The notes beneath the pieces were generated by a model. It did not search any database. It was not told the origin of the DNA and saw nothing but the letters and a program-made list of their open reading frames with translations. This document shows positions 11,674-23,797 of a stretch of 64,000 bases of DNA, piece after piece (positions within the stretch are counted from its first letter, which is position 1; every line of letters starts with the position of its first letter). The stretch is taken from the NCBI GenBank assembly GCA_016617785.1, contig JADILM010000006.1, positions 1,550,001 to 1,614,000 of the forward strand, given 5' to 3'. The stretch comes from Sporobolomyces roseus (lineage: Eukaryota; Basidiomycota; Microbotryomycetes; Sporidiobolales; Sporidiobolaceae). A program made the position numbers and the translations under genes.

Positions 11674-14097
11674 CTATGCCTTGACCTCATTCTTTCCCCA
11701 AGCGACTCCACCAGCTTTGCTAGCTCCCGCACCTCCTCCTCCATTGCCCGACGATCTCTCACCCGAATCCCTACTCGCTTTGACCGCTCCATTTCCTCGA
11801 GGTTTGGGTAGAGGTAAAGGTTTCGCTCGGAGACCTTCGTAGACATCCGAGAACTAGAGAGAAGTAGGGAATTAATGAGTGATGAGAGGGAAACTGGGAG
11901 ATGGGGACGTACTTTGAGACCGTGACGAAGGAAGAAATCTCCATACCGTCTTGAAGTGGTCGATTGAGCGACCGAGAGGTGACCCTGGACACCCGAAGAA
12001 TCGTCAGCTCCTGCAAGCGAACAAGTGCCGAAAAGAGAGTTTCGAAGGACGTACCTCATCAATTCCGAAATTGACATCTGAAACTCCGACGACTTCACCC
12101 TCAAGTAGACTTCCTTTCTCCCAAGTCAACTTCCTAGCAGCCCCTTTAGCAGTCATCAACATTTCCAACACTCTCTCTTCCTGATCCACCTCGAGGAATT
12201 TGGCGAGTTTATCGGTACCCAAAGTCGTGTACAATCGAAGGAAAGATCTAAGAGTGGCAGTTGAAAGTTGAGGTTCGACTTGAGTCAAGAAGAGTTCGAG
12301 TTGATGTTGAGATGGATCTTTCAATTTCGAGAAAGATTCCAAAATTTCAACCGATTCCGTTTCGTAAGGAGGAGGGTTAGGTGAAATGAATCGAGGAGAA
12401 CCATGTAAGAACATTTCTTGGAACGATTCCAAAGATTCGTTTCCACCTCTAACCATCTTGTTGAATTGTTCCCCAAATTTCTCTTTCATCGCCGTCGAAA
12501 TTCCTTCGTCGACTTTGGTAGGGCACAAAGATTGACAAATCGCGAGTAAGGCGTACATTCGATCGGCGGTTTTGTTGATTTGATCGAATTGGGATCCTCT
12601 TTGGAAGTGTTTGAGTCGGAGGACGAAGAAGAGGATGTGAGAGAACGCTCGAATCGCGTCGGGGTAACGACCTAACATGAGGTAGGCGAATCCGACGTAG
12701 TAGTAAACGGCGACGTGGGCAGAAGTGACTCGGGTGAAGAGGGCTTTCTTGTTGAGATCGATTCCGTCGAGCATCGAGAGGGCGAGAGTGTAATCCCCGA
12801 GGAGAACGTGAACTCGAACGAGACCGAGGATCGAGAAGTAACCGAGGTGGTGGTAGAGAGGAATAGAACCGTATTCTCCAGCGGCGGATCTTTGATGGGG
12901 AAATGGAAAAGAAATCAGTGATCTGAGGCGCTGTCGGATTTCTTTCTCCCTTCACTCACTCGACATCTTCACCCTTTTGAGCAGCTTGGAGTTGATCTTG
13001 AATCTTGGACTTTTGAATGAGAGAGTAAAGAACGTTGAGAACCGAGTAGCACGACCAAACCTATCGTGAGGGAAAGTAAGCGAGATGAACAAATAGGGAC
13101 AGCGAAGAGGAGAGCTCACTTGTCCAGATTCAGCGAGGATAGCTTTCTCTTCCTCAGTCTTTCCAGCAACCTTGTTGCGCCAAAGAGCGAACGAAGTGTA
13201 TTGGTAAACGAATTCATCGATGCTGTGAGTCATCAAAGTTCTCACTCAATCAGTGCGGGTTCTCGGAAACTCGACTAATCGTCAGTTCCCGACTCACATG
13301 TTGTATAACCAATCGATGGGAAGGGAGAGAGGGACAGGTCCGGGAGAGTTGAGGATCAAGTTGAACAACGAACAATAGTTCTCATAACTTGCGATACGAT
13401 CCTCCAAATCGGGTTGAAGGCGAGCGATAACGTGTCGGTAATAGAGTTCTCTGTATAGAGTCAAGAATACCTCATCTACATTCGCCAAACCTTCGACATC
13501 AGTCACTTGCAAGATGAGAGAGATGAAGAGGAAAAGAAAGGTGAATGTACCGTGATTTACGAGAGGAGCGATAACTTCTGCCTCTGGCCATTCAGTCTTG
13601 GCGAAGAATTTCTCAGTGAGTCGATTCCATCCCGCTTCGTAAGCAGATTGAATGTCTGCGAGGTTGGGTTGTTGGGCATTGAGAAGAGTCCACAATTGAA
13701 TCAAGTAGTGTTTGACGGGTTCGGGGACTGAGGCGAGGGCTTCGAGAGCTTGAGCTTGTGATGCAGCAGCTTCAGCGATACGTTGTTGTTGCGCAATTTG
13801 CTCTAAGGGAACGAGAGGAGAGGAGAGTTGAGTTAGTTGAAAGGGAATGATTAAAAAGGTTTCATCTGATTGAGTCTCCCTCGACAGCTAGAACTACATT
13901 GACTAGCTGAATGTGATCCCGTATAGTTCATTGTGTGCTTGACACGGTTGTACCTGTACCTAGTTCGTGAGAGTGAGTGGAAGGGATTGTGACTTACCAT
14001 TCTCTGCATCCGTGTACAATTGATCTCCTGCTTGCATACCGAAATCTACGCCATCCTCATAGAAATCTTCATCGACGTTGACTTCGTACGCTTGCAT
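11674..14097 (-). CDS. Translation initiation factor eIF3 subunit L
   Basis: Read from the ATG at 14095-14097 ([16 protein letters not shown]) to the TAG at 11674-11676. Blocks match eIF3l: [48 protein letters not shown] with [37 protein letters not shown], and [20 protein letters not shown] in the TPR-like region. A C-terminal PCI domain follows ([20 protein letters not shown]). A basic Gly/Ser-rich tail ends WGKNEVKA. eIF3l is a non-core eIF3 subunit that helps 40S and mRNA recruitment and is absent from budding yeast but common in basidiomycetes. The first intron (13803-13997, about 195 nt) is unusually long for this window. The gene is head-to-head with VPH1. Confidence 0.93.
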
Positions 14098-14238
14098 TCT
14101 TGGATCGTTGGGAGTTGAGGGTGAGGTGAAAGTAAAGTCCCTTTCAATTTTTCCCTTTCAATACAAACTTGTTGTATTCATTTCAAGTTGCAATAATCTC
14201 TCCTCTCGCTCCCACTCAAGCTCCCGATCAAGGCAATC
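14098..14238. promoter_or_regulatory. Divergent promoter, eIF3l / VPH1
   Basis: 141 bases lie between the two start codons. The sequence is pyrimidine-rich on the plus strand just before the VPH1 ATG (ctcccactcaagctcccg). No TATA box is evident. Confidence 0.6.
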
Positions 14239-17200
14239 ATGGCGACTGATCATGGAGTGACAGAGTATCCCACACTGCTACGTACGCCCTTCCTCTCTCT
14301 TCCTCTCTCTTCTCTCTCTCATTCTCCCAACCCCCGCTAATCGTCATCCCTCACCTACCTCTTCCTTCATCTCTCGGACAATGTAAACAGGCAGTGAACA
14401 TATGAGTTTAGTACAAGTAAGCACCCGCTCTTTCTAAATAGCGAGTTGGGAACTGGAAAACTGATTCAAAGTACCGAGTTTCAGTTGTTCTGTCCGATTG
14501 ATGTTGCACACGCCACGGTTGAAGCACTTGGTGAATTAGAACGTATACAATTCAAGGATGTAAGTCGTGAAATGCCTTTTCAGCGCTAGCAGTGCTTCAG
14601 CTGAGTGGTGGTTGCGTCGACTACAGTTGAATCCTGATGTCAACCCTTTCCAACGTACCTACGTTTCTCAAATCCGTCGATGCGATGAGGTGAGTTGATA
14701 CGCTCTTGCCCAGTCATCGTGTCAATGACTGACTAAAAATAGCTGACTCCTCACAGGCCGAACGTCGACTTCGATTCCTAACTCAACAAATCTCCGCCCA
14801 AGGCATCTCCCTCCGCCCTTACGAAGAGACCCTCGCCTTACTCTCCGGCCGTTCCGGACCTCAAGCCCTCGAAGAGCTCGACTCCCGCTTATCTGAATCC
14901 GAACAACGCGTTCAATCGATGAACAATTCTTACGAGAACCTCGAGAAACGCGCTTTGGAACTCGAGGAAGCGAGGCAGGTGTTGAGGGAGACGGATATTT
15001 TCTTTAATGAAGCGAAGAATAGGAGTGGAGAGATTAGAGGGAGCTTCGATGGAGGTAGAGGAGATGATATGGATACCCCTTTACTTGGGGATGTTGAGGG
15101 GAATATCGCGGCGAATCAGTCGCAGGGAGGTGATGGGAATTATGGTGGATTCGAATTAGAGTGAGTACGAGCTCGTTCCATTGCTCTTTCGATCGGAGAC
15201 TGATCGGAGGAGATTGCTCTCTCACAGATTCGTCGCTGGTACTATCGATCGTGCGAGAATGGGTACTTTCGAACGAGTTCTCTGGCGTGTACTCCGTGGT
15301 AACCTCTACATGAACGTCAGTCTTACCTTTCTCTTCATCACTCCTCAACTTCGAGCGGAACTGATGAGGTAAGGTTTTGATTTGACAGTACGCCGAAATC
15401 GATGATTCGATCTTACCCGTTCCTACTTCCGAAGCTGGATCTCAAGCTGGAGGAGAAGAGAAGAAATTGAGGAAGAACGTCTTCATCATTTTCGCTCATG
15501 GTCAAGATTTACTCGACAAGATTCGAAAGATCGCTGAATGTACGTTCGAGTCTCGCTACGCATCTTTCTCGTCCGAAAAAGAGACTGATGCACGAATGAT
15601 ACAATGTACAGCTATGGGAGCTACACTCTTCGCAATCGACTCGGCCGCCGAGAAACGAGAGGAGAAACTTCGAGAAGTAACTTCACGACTCGAAGATCTT
15701 CACTCTGTACTCTACACGACGAACCAAACTCGACGATCCGAACTTCTCAAGCTCGCCGAATCGATCACTGCATGGTGGGCGATCGTCAGGAAAGAGAAAG
15801 TCATATTTTCGACTTTGAATATGTGGCAATGGGATCAAGGGAGAAAAACTTTGATGGCGGAGGGATGGGTCCCTACTAGAGATATCGGGAACGTTCAATC
15901 TGCATTGAGGAGAGCTTCCGTGAGTCTGACTTCGATTCTCAGCATTCTCCTCGAGGAAATCGCTGAGATCCAGACGTGTTGGCTCACAGGAAAACGCTGG
16001 AACCTCAGTCTCTGCCGTCTTGCACCAACTCCGTACTCATGCGACTCCTCCTACTTTCCACCGCACCAACAAGTTTACCGAAGGATTCCAGAACATTATC
16101 GACGCTTACGGAATCGGTTCTTACCAAGAAGTCAACCCTGGATTGTTCACCGTCATTACATTCCCCTTCTTGTTCGCAGTCATGTTTGGTGATATCGGTC
16201 ATGGTATCCTCATGACTTTGAGTGCGTTCAGTTTGATCTTGTTGGAGAAAAAATTCACCAAAGGAACTGGTTCAGAGGTTCGTCGTTTCATCTTCTCCTT
16301 GAGTCAGTACACGAGCTGTGGACTGATATTGAGACGATGCGGAACAGATCTTCGACACGTTCTATTATGGACGATACATCATCTTCCTCATGGGTCTCTT
16401 CGCTATCTACACCGGTTTCCTCTACAACGATATCTTCTCCCTCTCCCTCCGAATCTTCCCTTCAGGATGGGAATGGCCCTCCGAGATCGGTAGTGGACCC
16501 GTCGAAGCTCTCTCAACCGGAAAGACCTACTTCATGGGTCTCGATCCTGAATGGCATGGATCCGACAACATTCTTATTTTCACCAACTCGTTGAAAATGA
16601 AGATGTCTGTCGTTATGGGAGTCATCCACGTGAGTGTCTCTTCCTTTCCACTTCTCTCGTCTAGGATGGCCGCTGATGATGCGAGAGTGTGAGTGAGTAG
16701 ATGTCCTTCGCTATCTGTCTTCAAGTCTTGAACCATCTTCACTTTAAGAGACCCGAATTGATTTGGGCCGAGTTCCTTCCTCAAATCCTCTTCATGGAGT
16801 CAATTTTCGGTTACCTCATCGTTTGTATCATTTACAAGTGGTCGGTCGATTGGGATGCTGCTGGGAAAGCTCCTCCTAATTTGCTCAACATGTTGATCAA
16901 GATGTTCTTGTCTCCTGGAAACGTACGCTACAATCTCTCGATCGATCACTCACTCATGTACTAATCAAGCGATGACATTGTTGCGTAGGTCGACCCATCG
17001 GAGCAACTTTACGCTGGACAATCTTTCGTTCAAGTCGTCTTACTCCTCCTCGCTCTCGTCTGTGTCCCTTGGATGCTCTGCACTCGACCTTACCTCGAGT
17101 ATCGCGAGACGAAACGAATCAAGGAACAAGGTTACCAAGGTATTTCGAACGGACACGAAGGAGGAGATTCGAGTGCTCAAGAGACGGACGACGAGGAAGG

Positions 17201-17847
17201 TGGTGATGGACATGCGGTCGCTATGCAAGAAGAGGAACAACATGAAGAGCACGATATGGGTGAAATCATCATTCATCAAGTCATTCGTAAGCATCTCACG
17301 TTCCTCGTTTAGTACTCGTTCGCAACTCGTACTAATGGGTGGTAATTCGATGCTTAGACACGATCGAGTTCTGTCTTGGATGTATCTCAAACACTGCTTC
17401 TTACCTTCGACTTTGGGCGCTCTCACTCGCTCACGCCCAACTCTCAGAGGTGCTGTGGAACATGACGATTGAATCTGCGTTCGAGATGGAAGGTGTCATG
17501 GCCATCTTCTTCCTCGTCGCCATGTTCACAATGTGGTTCGTTCTCACGATCGCCATGTACGTCTCTGCACTTTTTCCTATTACTTCTCTCGCTCGAGACT
17601 AATAGAAAGGTGATTCACTGCGTACAGTCTCTGTGTCATGGAAGGATTGTCTGCGTTCCTTCACGCCCTCCGATTGCACTGGGTCGAATTCAATTCCAAG
17701 TTCTTCCAAGGTGCGGGAACTGCTTTCGAACCCCTTTCTTTCGTCGGTACAGACGAGGTACGTCTCTCCCACTCTTGAACTTGCTCCAAAGCGTCGCTGA
17801 TTTGAATGGCTTGAGATGTACAGATCCCAGAAGGTGTCATTCAGTAA
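14239..17847 (+). CDS. VPH1: V-type proton ATPase subunit a (Vph1/Stv1)
   Basis: A multi-exon gene from the ATG at 14239 ([14 protein letters not shown]) to the TAA at 17845-17847. The cytosolic half has the early block [39 protein letters not shown], and [20 protein letters not shown] with [13 protein letters not shown], all characteristic. The membrane half begins [19 protein letters not shown] and holds [18 protein letters not shown]. Near the C-terminus, [19 protein letters not shown] contains the essential arginine that drives proton release from the c-ring. Subunit a forms the proton half-channels of Vo and anchors V1 through its N-terminal arm. It acidifies the vacuole or Golgi. The acidic His-rich loop ([19 protein letters not shown]) precedes the last membrane helices. 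Length, about 850 residues, is normal. Confidence 0.96.
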
Positions 17848-18275
17848 ATCTTTCCAACATCAACCTATATTTCTCTTCTCTGTTCTCTGTTCGTTTTATA
17901 GTCTGTCGCATTCACCCAACACTCTCCTTTTTGCGCATCCGCTTACACCATCACCTCGAATATGCCCTTTACAATCTCTTTCTTTCTCCTTCTTTCTCGC
18001 TCAACTCACTTTTGCAAAGCGACGAGCTTTTTCAGCTCACAACTGTTGGGCAGACACGACCTGGAACGACGAGAGGCGAGAAAGCGTGATTGAGAGAGAC
18101 TGCTGCACGCGAGACACGAGGGAAGATCGCTTCAGTCGAAAAACGCAGACTCGAACTGATTCATTTCAGCTCGTGTTGATCCCGAAACTTGAGTCCTTTA
18201 GCACAGATATGATATTGACACCGCCTGCACTGGCCTTCACGCTGAACTACGCCTTCCTCAGCCCCTGCCTCTTCT
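17848..18275. other. Convergent intergenic region
   Basis: About 430 bases between the VPH1 stop and the stop of the leftward GST-like gene. It should hold both 3' UTRs and polyadenylation signals. It is T-rich on the plus strand near 17850-18010. I see no gene here. Confidence 0.5.
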
Positions 18276-19588
18276 TCACTCCGTGCAAACCTCGATTTCC
18301 TCCTTCGAATCCCTCTCTCTAACATCCTCCATCGGGAGCAGCTCGTCCATCCGTTCAGCCCAGTCTCTGAGCCCTTCTTTTGGTTCGAGGAAACATTTTT
18401 CGAAGAGACTAGGGGAAACTGATCGTAAAAGTTGGAGGTCTCCGAAGAGTGCGAAATCCTGTGACTCGTCGGAAGGGTCAGTCATTGATCGCAGTGAGGG
18501 ACGGGTCGGAGAGGTAGAGAATGTGAGGCTTACGGTCATTCCGGGTTGGGATGGAGAAGTGAAGAATTCTTGATTCTTTGAAGAAAGATGTTGCGAGAGT
18601 CGTTCTGCACCTTTTTGGACAAGCTTCACTAGCTCGTCTGGGGGCGACAAATCGAGGCATTGAATCAGCGATGAGCTCGGTACGGGAGAGAAGGGGAAAT
18701 CGCAGGCTGACCGTCGTTTGAATTAATGATCGATTTCCAAGTACCCTCTCCTAGTCTCCCATCATCAATCCAATACTCTGCAGTCTGTGCTATCCAGCAG
18801 CGATATTACATCAGCGAACAGTCGCAGAGGTAAGAGGGAAGTAGCAGCGTACTTCCTCATCGAAAAGCCTAACGATCCTCTTTGCGTAAAGTGAAAAGAT
18901 CGAACACCAAAATTCACCTCTCTTTCTTATTCCCTCTCTTCTAGCTAGATCTTCATCCGGGCACGCAACACCTACTCGGTACACAATCTACCGTCAGCAC
19001 GGAACAAGAGAAGAGAGGAGAGGAAGGAAAGCGTACTTTTCAAAATTGAATCAAAGTTATCAACGGATGTTGAGTACCCTTTGACTGCTTTGTCATACTC
19101 TTCGGAAGATGTCGCGTGGAAGTCGGAACGAGAGTGAGAGGAGGGAGTTGAGGAGGGTAGGAATAGGTTCGGTTCGGAAGGGTATGATTCATCTAACCAT
19201 CTATTGATTGATGCGAGGGGGCAATCAGCTGGGAATCGGTAGAGGTTAATAACAAGAGGGACGTACAGTGCGATCTTGGTGCTGTCCATCAGGAATTGAC
19301 CGTCTGGTTTGCGAATAATCGGAGCTGGATCAATGGTTTGCGAAATCTCGGAATCAGCTCTCTTTGTTCCCAGACTCAGCCTCGCAAGTACTCACCGCTC
19401 GCCAATTCAACGCCTAGCTTTTCTTTCCATCCCCCGAACCTCAACTCGTGATAAGTAATGAATTTAGTTTCGAATTCAACGTTTTTCCTCAAGAGAGCGA
19501 GACGAGCTCTCATACAGAATGGAGAGAAAGATGGGCCGGATGAGGTATCGGTAGGGATGAGGTCGTAGAGTATTATGGGGGATGGCAT
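18276..19588 (-). CDS. Glutathione S-transferase-like protein
   Basis: The start was chosen at the ATG at 19586-19588 (MPSPIILYDLIPTD), because the longer frame above it opens with TTG only. The thioredoxin-like N-domain reads FSPFCMRARLALLRKNVEFE, giving the SPF-C-x-R-x-R pattern at the position of the catalytic Ser/Cys. It continues through IIRKPDGQFLMDSTKIALYV, the cis-proline and glutathione-binding D-S region. The helical C-domain contains EYWIDDGRLGEGTW and ends DFALFGDLQLLRSVSPSLFE. It finishes LRDWAERMDELLPM, like fungal GSTs of the Ure2/omega-related type. Splicing was followed through exons ending at about 18652, 18770 and 18954. It may act in glutathione conjugation or reduction; the substrate is unknown. 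Confidence 0.75.
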
Positions 19589-20013
19589 TGTTGAGAGGGA
19601 AGGGAAGGAGGAAGGGAAATTCGAGAGTGGGGCCAAAGTGGGATTCGAGGTGGAGTGAATGGGCGAGGTACTGAATGGCTATCAGTGGTTGGTCTGAGTA
19701 TTCCAAAGGGTAGTGGTGGAGATTAGTTGGATTAGAGTGAAGGGAAAGAGTGAAAGACGAAATGAATGTTTCTCTGTCAACAACTCGAAACTCGACATTT
19801 CACAAACTACTCGAAAGCACTTCTAGGCACTCTCAGACCCTATTGTAAGGACACTGTATCTTTGACCGTCTTTTCCTCGTCACTCCAGACCCGAATTCCA
19901 GTCCCTGATTTCGTTCATCTAAATCCTCATCTCACTCGACGAGCACCCCTCTGAGCACCGTGTTCACTATCTTGAACAGCTTATTGACCTCTTGTTCGTG
20001 TCCTACAGCCGTT
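19589..20013. other. Divergent intergenic, GST-like / SF3B6
   Basis: About 425 bases between oppositely oriented start codons; promoter space for both. No gene or RNA seen. Confidence 0.5.
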
Positions 20014-20664
20014 ATGCAGACTGTCAAGCTTTCACCAGATGTCAATCGAATCCTTTTTGTCAAGGTGAGTAACTCTCTTGGATTCAGCCGCTATCTCTAG
20101 GTACTGAGCTGGTCCATTGGCGTGTTGTTTCACAGAATCTAAACTTCAAGGTGACTGGCGAGGATTTATATGATTTATTCGGACGGTACGCTTTCTCTTT
20201 CTGCTCTTAGCCGATCATCTCTCTGCTCTCGAGTCGATCGTAGGAGGTATAAGAGCTGACGCAGTATCAAACTCGTAGGTATGGTGCGGTCCGACAGATC
20301 CGAAGAGGTGTAGAAGGGAAAGCGAAAGGTACTGCATTCGTCGCTTACGAGGACGTGATGGATGTAAGTCGTCGATATACTCTCATCAGCGCATCTGTTG
20401 GGCACTGATGAAATCGTTTCGGTGGATTACAGGCTAAGAACGCTTTCGATCATTTGAACGGTTTCCATTTACAAGATCGCTACTTAGTCGGTGAGTGCCC
20501 TCTCTACGACTCAGCGTTGAGACCGTGCTGAGCTTCGATTTGGCGTTCTTACAGTGCTATATCACAAGCCAGCGCAACAAGCTTTGAAATTGGATTTGGC
20601 GAAACGAGAAAAAGATTTGGAGGAACTCAAGAAAGCGCACAATATTCCGGATAAACAAGATTAG
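20014..20664 (+). CDS. SF3b complex subunit p14 (SF3B6), RRM protein
   Basis: Five small exons join to a protein of about 120 residues, the normal length. It starts MQTVKLSPDVNRILFVKNLN (RNP2 = ILFVKN) and continues TGEDLYDLFGRYGAVRQIRR. The RNP1-like strand is KGTAFVAYEDVMDAKNAFDH, followed by the family block GFHLQDRYLVVLYHKP. The C-terminus is helical and charged (LAKREKDLEELKKAHNIP). SF3B6 sits in the U2 snRNP SF3b complex next to SF3B1 and near the branch-point adenosine. It is missing from S. cerevisiae but kept in intron-rich fungi, which fits this window. The stop is TAG at 20662-20664. Confidence 0.94.
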
Positions 20665-20894
20665 AGTCGCTTGTTGAGTGTTCAGGGAGGGTTAGTGGTC
20701 TCGAGCTCTCGGAGAGGCCGATCAGAAACCGTGTTGTAACGATAAAGAGTTCCCTTTCTTCGAGTTGCGCTCTGAGTTCCCTTTCTCACTGTCTCCGTTC
20801 AGCGAGGCTCGCGGCGAAGGAATATCAATCAGGAGGAGGGCATACTTCAGGCGAGATGAAAGGCAAATGAAAAACAGAATAGCAAGAACATGTA

Positions 20895-21693
20895 TCAAGT
20901 CGAGCTCGAAGTTCCCCTCCAAATCGCAATCGCTACGATCAACATTGTGATCAGAACCCCAACTCCGATATAGAACGCTCCTTTATGAACTGCTCATATC
21001 TGACTTCCGTCAGCTGGCTTCAGGTCAGACTGACGAGAAAAAGAATGGCTCACAACCGAGAATCTTTCCCCTCGTGTATTTCTTCCACAATCCTTTGCCC
21101 TTTCCATGCTTCTTCCTCCTTCCTCCTTCTTCATCCTCACTTCCACTACCACTCTCATCGCCGCTGCGGCTCCCTTCCGATCCGCTTCGAGTGGAATCCG
21201 ACGATCCTCCCTCGTCTCCGCTGTGATGACCGTGTCGAGATTTCCTGCTCTTCGTTGACCCGTGCTTCGACGCATGAGAGTGCCGACGACTCCTGTGTCC
21301 ATCCTCCTCCTGCTCCGATCCAGTAGAATCAGAATCGAGATCGAAATTCTCTCCTTCCTCATGTGGATGCTTCTTTCCATGCTTCTCTCGTGCCTCATGA
21401 GCGCTCCTCTGTCCTCTAGAATTATCTGACGGTCTGTCCTGATCCTCTTCGCCGTTTCGTGCTTTACGATGTTTCCCTTCCTTTCCAATGAATTGTTCTT
21501 CATCGCTCAATCCCGCTTCGTCTTCTCCCTCATCCTGCTCGTCCTGCGGCGTGGATGGCCGAGAGTGACGCGATTTGTCTTTCTTGTTTGAGTGTCCGCC
21601 ACGAGGCGAATGAGATCTTGACCGAGAACGAAAGTGCGAGCGCGATGAAGATGATTTCGGGTGATGGTGCAAGAAGGAGGAGTGTCTGCCCAT
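20895..21693 (-). CDS. Low-complexity acidic/basic protein with C-terminal membrane anchor
   Basis: Two exons (21693-21054 and 20989-20895) encode 244 residues. It starts MGRHSSFLHHHPKSSSSRSH. Most of the protein is disordered: an SR/His-rich start, then Asp/Glu/Ser runs such as SGDESGSGSEDEEGGRR, then a Lys-rich stretch. The second exon gives FHKGAFYIGVGVLITMLIVA and the end WRGTSSST: one hydrophobic helix with a very short tail. That is the layout of a tail-anchored protein (GET pathway) with a cytosolic disordered domain. No family is recognised. The frame open further upstream has only a TTG start. The splice is well supported because only the joined frame gives the membrane helix. Confidence 0.7.
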
Positions 21694-21981
21694 CCTCTGT
21701 GTGAAGGCTCGGCTGAGGAGGTGGTTCGATGTCTGAGTAGGGAGAGAGAAGGGAAGAGGGAGAGAAGTGAGAGTGCGGCAGCATAGGGAAGCGGTTCGAG
21801 CGTGAACATCTCCGAAGCTCCGCGGCTCAGGGAAAAAGTTTCGCAACGTCAAGCACAAGAGGCCAGTAGCGCTCGTAGTGCATCTCGAGGAGTGGGAGAG
21901 ACTTGGGGCGAGAGCGGACAAAGGATTACTTCAAAACAGATTTATTTTCAACTTTCTACTTGAATGTGTCCAAACTAACGC

Positions 21982-23797
21982 TTATTGACGCCTGAAATCA
22001 GTTTGAGCACGACCATAAGTAGCGAGAGCTTTAGGTTTGTTATCCAAGATCTTCTCAATCTCTTCCATGACCTCGTCGGTAAGCTTGGGGAGGATATCGA
22101 GAGCTTCGAAATTTTGAACGAGTTGTTCAGGCTTGGTCGCTCCGAGAATGACGGTAGAGACGTTGGGGTTCTTCGCGCACCATGCGAGGGCGAGGGCAGC
22201 TTGGTTCGAAGCTCCAAGCTTCTTTGCGAGGTCTCCTAGTTTGCGCATCTTCTCGATTTTCGCCTTTCCAGCATCGGTCTCGAGCTCCTTGACGGTGTCG
22301 GCGTACATTGAGGAAGTCTTGAAGCGAGAATCCTCGGGGATCTATCGAGAGTAAACAAAGTTAGGGTTTGAGGGTGAAGAGAACGAACGAAGAGAACGCT
22401 TACACCGTCGTTGTACTTTCCGGTGAGCTGTCAAGCAACGCAATTCCGATATTAGCTATCTACTTCGGGTACAAGGGAGTCAGTGCTGCTTACCATGCCT
22501 CCAGCGACTGAGAAGCGAGACAACGAATTCTGTCGTCAGTTCAGGTCAGGGATGCCTATAAAACGGAAAGACTAACGAGGACTCCAGATGGTTGTACCGT
22601 AAGAGTATTCCCTGAAAAGATCGGCGTACTCCACTTCGAACTTTTCACGGTGAAGCATGTCTGTGGAAAGAGAGAGAAGTCAGTCTAATCGATTCTTGCG
22701 ACACGAGAGTCGGTAATCATCGAAACGTACTGTATTGGGGCTACGATAGAGGTGATCAATGTCAGTAAGTGATAGAGAAAAGGTAAGGAGGCCTGGAAAA
22801 CTCACTTGTTCAACGATAGGTCGGATCAAGTTGAGGCGGTCGGCGATTCCGATGGCTTGGGCGATTTGAGCAGCGGTCCATTCACTAGTTCCCCACTATA
22901 TAGTTGGATCAAAGGCGTCATTGGGCGTTGACGGGGTGAAGAGGGGCGGGACGGGAAGAGGAAGAGTCAGATCGGATAAAGACGATTGTCAATTTCGAGC
23001 GATCGCAAAAAGGGAGAGGCAGAGAACTTACGTAAAAGATCTTGTTCTGTTGGATGAGAGTGTTCATAGCGCGAACAGTCTCTTCCATAGGTGTACCGTA
23101 ATCAGGTCGGTGAAGGAAGCAGACATCGACGTAGTCCATTTGGAGACGTTCGAGGGACGCCTTGAGACCTTCGATAATGTGCTTTCTCGAGTTACCCTTT
23201 TGGTTGGGATCGGATTTGCCGGTACCGAAGAAGATCTTAGCTGATCACAAAGAACGCATCAGCTCAAAACGCTCAGCGTGAAAGAGAGGTGGAGAGGTGC
23301 ACTAACTAGTCACGACCAATTGCGAGCGATCAACGTCGAGAGCCTTGAAGGCCCTTCCCATCTCCCTCTCAGACTCTCCGTTCGAGTAGACCCTGCGGAG
23401 ACGACATGTCAGTCAGCGAGAGGTTCGCGAAGATAATCGAAAATCTAGTTACTCGGCGTTGTCGAAGAAATTGACACCGTGGTCGAGCGCCGTCTTGATG
23501 ATCTCGACGACGGGGTCACCCTTGACGGTACCACCCTAGAAACGCCCGAAAAAAATCAGTTTTTTTCGCTCCAGCTCGCAGATAGTCGTTCAAAAGCTCG
23601 CAGTCGTCAGCCAGCCTCCATACGAAAGTACTGATACTCTAAGCCCAGAGTCTCCTAAGGGACGGAAGATCATGTTCTGTGAAGGAGGAGGCGAGGGGAG
23701 ACGAAGAAAAGTGGAGGTTAGCACGCGGGAGCATTTCACTCAGCTCTACAGCTCTGATGACAGCGAGACATACCTTGGGATCGTATTCGTAAGGCAT
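21982..23797 (-). CDS. Aldo-keto reductase, voltage-gated K+ channel beta-subunit family
   Basis: About 10 exons from the ATG at 23795-23797 (MPYEYDPK) to the TAA at 21982. Blocks in order: [20 protein letters not shown], then [20 protein letters not shown], then [19 protein letters not shown] (catalytic Asp and Tyr), [14 protein letters not shown] (catalytic Lys), and [20 protein letters not shown] (the His). [12 protein letters not shown] follows, then [15 protein letters not shown], the Kv-beta signature, and finally [20 protein letters not shown] for NADPH binding. It is an NADPH-dependent reductase of aldehydes or ketones. Fungal members are usually not channel subunits. The intron at 23536-23601 only keeps frame if it starts with GC rather than GT. 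Confidence 0.9.
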
